From the NCBI RefSeq assembly GCF_050947335.1, contig NC_134993.1, positions 15,748,001 through 15,812,000 on the forward strand: a DNA stretch of 64,000 bases. Direction: 5' to 3'. Source of the stretch: Megachile rotundata (lineage: Eukaryota > Arthropoda > Insecta > Hymenoptera > Megachilidae). The notes under the pieces are model-generated. The model saw only the letters and a program-made list of their open reading frames with translations, ran no database searches and was not told the origin of the DNA. The position numbers and the translations under genes are program-made. This document shows, piece by piece, positions 61,834 to 64,000 of the stretch; the first letter of the stretch is position 1; every line of letters begins with the position of its first letter.

Positions 61834-64000
61834 TCTGATCGATCAGTACGTTTACCGTATCTTTCATTTTCACGGGTGCAAAAATTTCTGAAGGAAAGAA
61901 AAAACGACTTATAGTAGTTTAGATGTTGACCCGTTTTGTAAAGTGTACCGCGTTTTCGTGCGTGACACACGCACGTTGGAATTTGTTGTATGTATATACA
62001 AGACAAAAAGACATGAACGAGTTATTGCGCAATATTGGGACATGTTTCGTAGAACGAGACGAAGAAAAAGAAGCGTTGGTAAAGCGGGTGTCTTTATCAC
62101 GGCTCTATGGAGACAGCCTAATAGAGAGACTTGTATCTCGAATCGAAAGAGATTAATCGTAAGAAAAATGCACTTTGGTGTTAATTGTTGAAAAAACAAA
62201 TGCACGTACACGGTGATATTAGTTGGAAAAATATTTTCGATGCATATATCAAAATTGTCCAAACTTGTTGTTTGCACGAACAGTTGCACAGACGTCCATC
62301 GCGTATTTCGACGTTCTTGTATAATAATCGTATGTTACTTACTGATACTGTAAGTAAAAAATGGTCTAGACGACACGGGTACAATTTATACAATCGGCGA
62401 CTATGTGATACAATGAATATTGTACATCAACATTAGCATAAGGATTTGCTTAAGAATAGGTTAAGGATTTTCTATTTGTATTTTGTGATTGTAGAAAAAC
62501 GTGTGTTCGAAACATGTTGCAAAAATGATTCACGAATGTCAAACGATAGCAAAAGAAAATAAATTTTGTCATTTTTACGTGTTGGCCCATTTTAAATTAT
62601 CAGCCAAATAAATTTGTGGCGTATCAAGGCATACCGTAATACGATATTATTTGTGCCATATGTTTTTCGTAATACGCTGTTCTATAACGTTGTAATAAAG
62701 TCAGATTTTCTACTCTTCGTAATTTGTATATTTAGGAGCCCGGATTTACGTATCTTTAGCGAAATATTTTGTTACATATAGAAATGGTATAATTACGATT
62801 GTTGATGCATAAAGGCATTAGAAACTGCGAAATCTATGACCGGCTTTCACTGAAGTTTCGCCGTTTCCTGGAGTCACCGATGTTCCAGTTTTTAATTTCA
62901 TAATAAAATTACACGCATCATTTGAACATAATTTATAGCGAGTACGTAATTTTATAACCAGCGTCAATGTATTACGAATTAATATTATACGTATAAACAC
63001 AGACAGATGTACGAATCGGAAACGGGAATTTCATGATTATGTCAGCAGCTGATAACTCGTTCGTTTTATAGACGCGAGAGTACATGCGGTCACAGTTTTT
63101 TATTCGCTTCTGTTACTGTGTCAACGAAATACAGCGATAATGAACAGCATACGCTTCGGATATATATTGCATAAACATTGCATCGCAATCGCGCTAGAAC
63201 TTGACGTGTTTTCTTGTCGCTTCGTTCGCTAGTCGAACGCTTGAAAATTCGAAAGCATATCTCGCCTCTGAATTTAATTTTAATTTCAATTCGAAATGGG
63301 CGACTGGCTCGTTTTTTTCCGATCATACAAGAGTAATTGCACGGTGATAGCAGGCATCACACGTGAAATAAAGTGTATGCTAACATAGCAAAACATTGAC
63401 GATACTGTCAAGGCTGATCGTATCAATAAACAATCGCATATCTGTTAACTCCCAATAACACGTTAAACGTAAAAAGAAAAAAGGAACCGTTGCACAAGTG
63501 TCTTTCGGAATCTCAATTTACGACAAAACGACTTTCTTTGCTCGTCAGAAAACATGACTACTATTCGAGAACTAGGCCACCGGATGAAATCGTGGCTGTA
63601 CAATTTCTAACGTTCTCAGTCCGTCGGAGACACCCTGTACATGGAAGCATCGATATCGTCTATCTGTTACATGTACGTGACACAGGAGACAATGTTAGCT
63701 CGCGACTAAAACCGTTTAAGTCCACAGCAAAATAATAACTATGATGCATCCAGTCGAACGCGTACTTCGCTGTCACTCATTTCACGCGATAGTCAAGAAT
63801 TGATCGATCGCCGGGAACATCTATAAGAATGTCAGAAGATATACTAGCTGAACTTGAGACATCGTACTACTCATTTTTTACTACAATCGGTTCGAATCCA
63901 TGTGAAAGATAAACATCGATCCGCTATTACGAAGAGATAGCAAATCAGCTCGATCTTTTTCCTTCTTCTTTTTTTCCAAACTCGAACGACGAGGACGCAC
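61834..64000. other. 3' flank of SDR copy B, no further gene recognised
   Basis: After the stop codon the first good polyadenylation signal is AATAAA at 62558-62563, so the 3' UTR may extend about 750 bp. The remaining 1.4 kb to the window edge is AT-rich with no protein-like frame. CACGTG occurs near 63355. A GGTTCGAATCC string near 63889 looks like a tRNA T-loop but lacks a paired stem. Confidence 0.5.

Noticed and set aside
63885..63905. tRNA T-loop-like GGTTCGAATCC
   Set aside because: The flanking bases do not pair into a five-base T stem, and no D arm, anticodon arm or acceptor stem was found upstream.

Overview
The window looks like nuclear DNA from an insect, most likely a hymenopteran and probably a bee. 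Every recognisable gene is a multi-exon animal gene with short AT-rich introns. Non-coding DNA is AT-rich overall but carries many CpG-containing words such as CACGTG and TTACGTAA. The proteins are insect orthologues of vrille, calypso/BAP1, a peritrophin-type chitin-binding protein, CHID1 and two SDR16C-type dehydrogenases. The species call is inference; no species-diagnostic sequence was recognised.

Layout. Positions 1 to about 21,590 hold no gene I can support, only tandem duplications, an 11-bp minisatellite (3457-4012), a 202-bp repeat and a small TIR element (17363-17648). The region 21,595-39,480 is best read as one large circadian gene, vrille. It has a predicted Inr+DPE promoter with a long first exon (21683-22195) and a second TATA-type promoter and exon (24119-24223). 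An intronic block with five CACGTG E-boxes follows (24404-24963), including a CACGTG-N7-CACGTG pair and an E-box lying 3 bp from a perfect VRI/PDP1 D-box. The bZIP coding exon is at 34531-35883, followed by about 3.6 kb of probable 3' UTR. The 5' exons are predictions from sequence; the coding exon is secure.

The region 40,129-61,833 is gene-dense. Calypso (minus strand, 8 exons, 603 codons) carries a plus-strand two-exon chitin-binding gene inside its fourth intron. Calypso and CHID1 (plus, 7 exons, 393 codons) diverge from a 552-bp gap. CHID1 converges on a minus-strand SDR dehydrogenase (7 exons, 329 codons). That gene lies head to head, 7.2 kb away, with a plus-strand SDR paralogue (7 coding exons, 337 codons). 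Exons 2 to 6 of the two SDR genes have identical lengths.

Functionally this is a chance neighbourhood, not a pathway: a clock repressor, a Polycomb deubiquitinase, a secreted chitin-binding protein, a chitinase-like secretory protein, and two membrane-bound retinoid/lipid-type dehydrogenases. The most interesting signals are the architecture of the vrille control region, the gene nested in calypso whose 3' end must run antisense through a calypso exon, and the mirrored SDR pair. All splice models were built by eye from GT/AG sites, reading phase and protein similarity recalled from the families; no alignment or transcript data were available.
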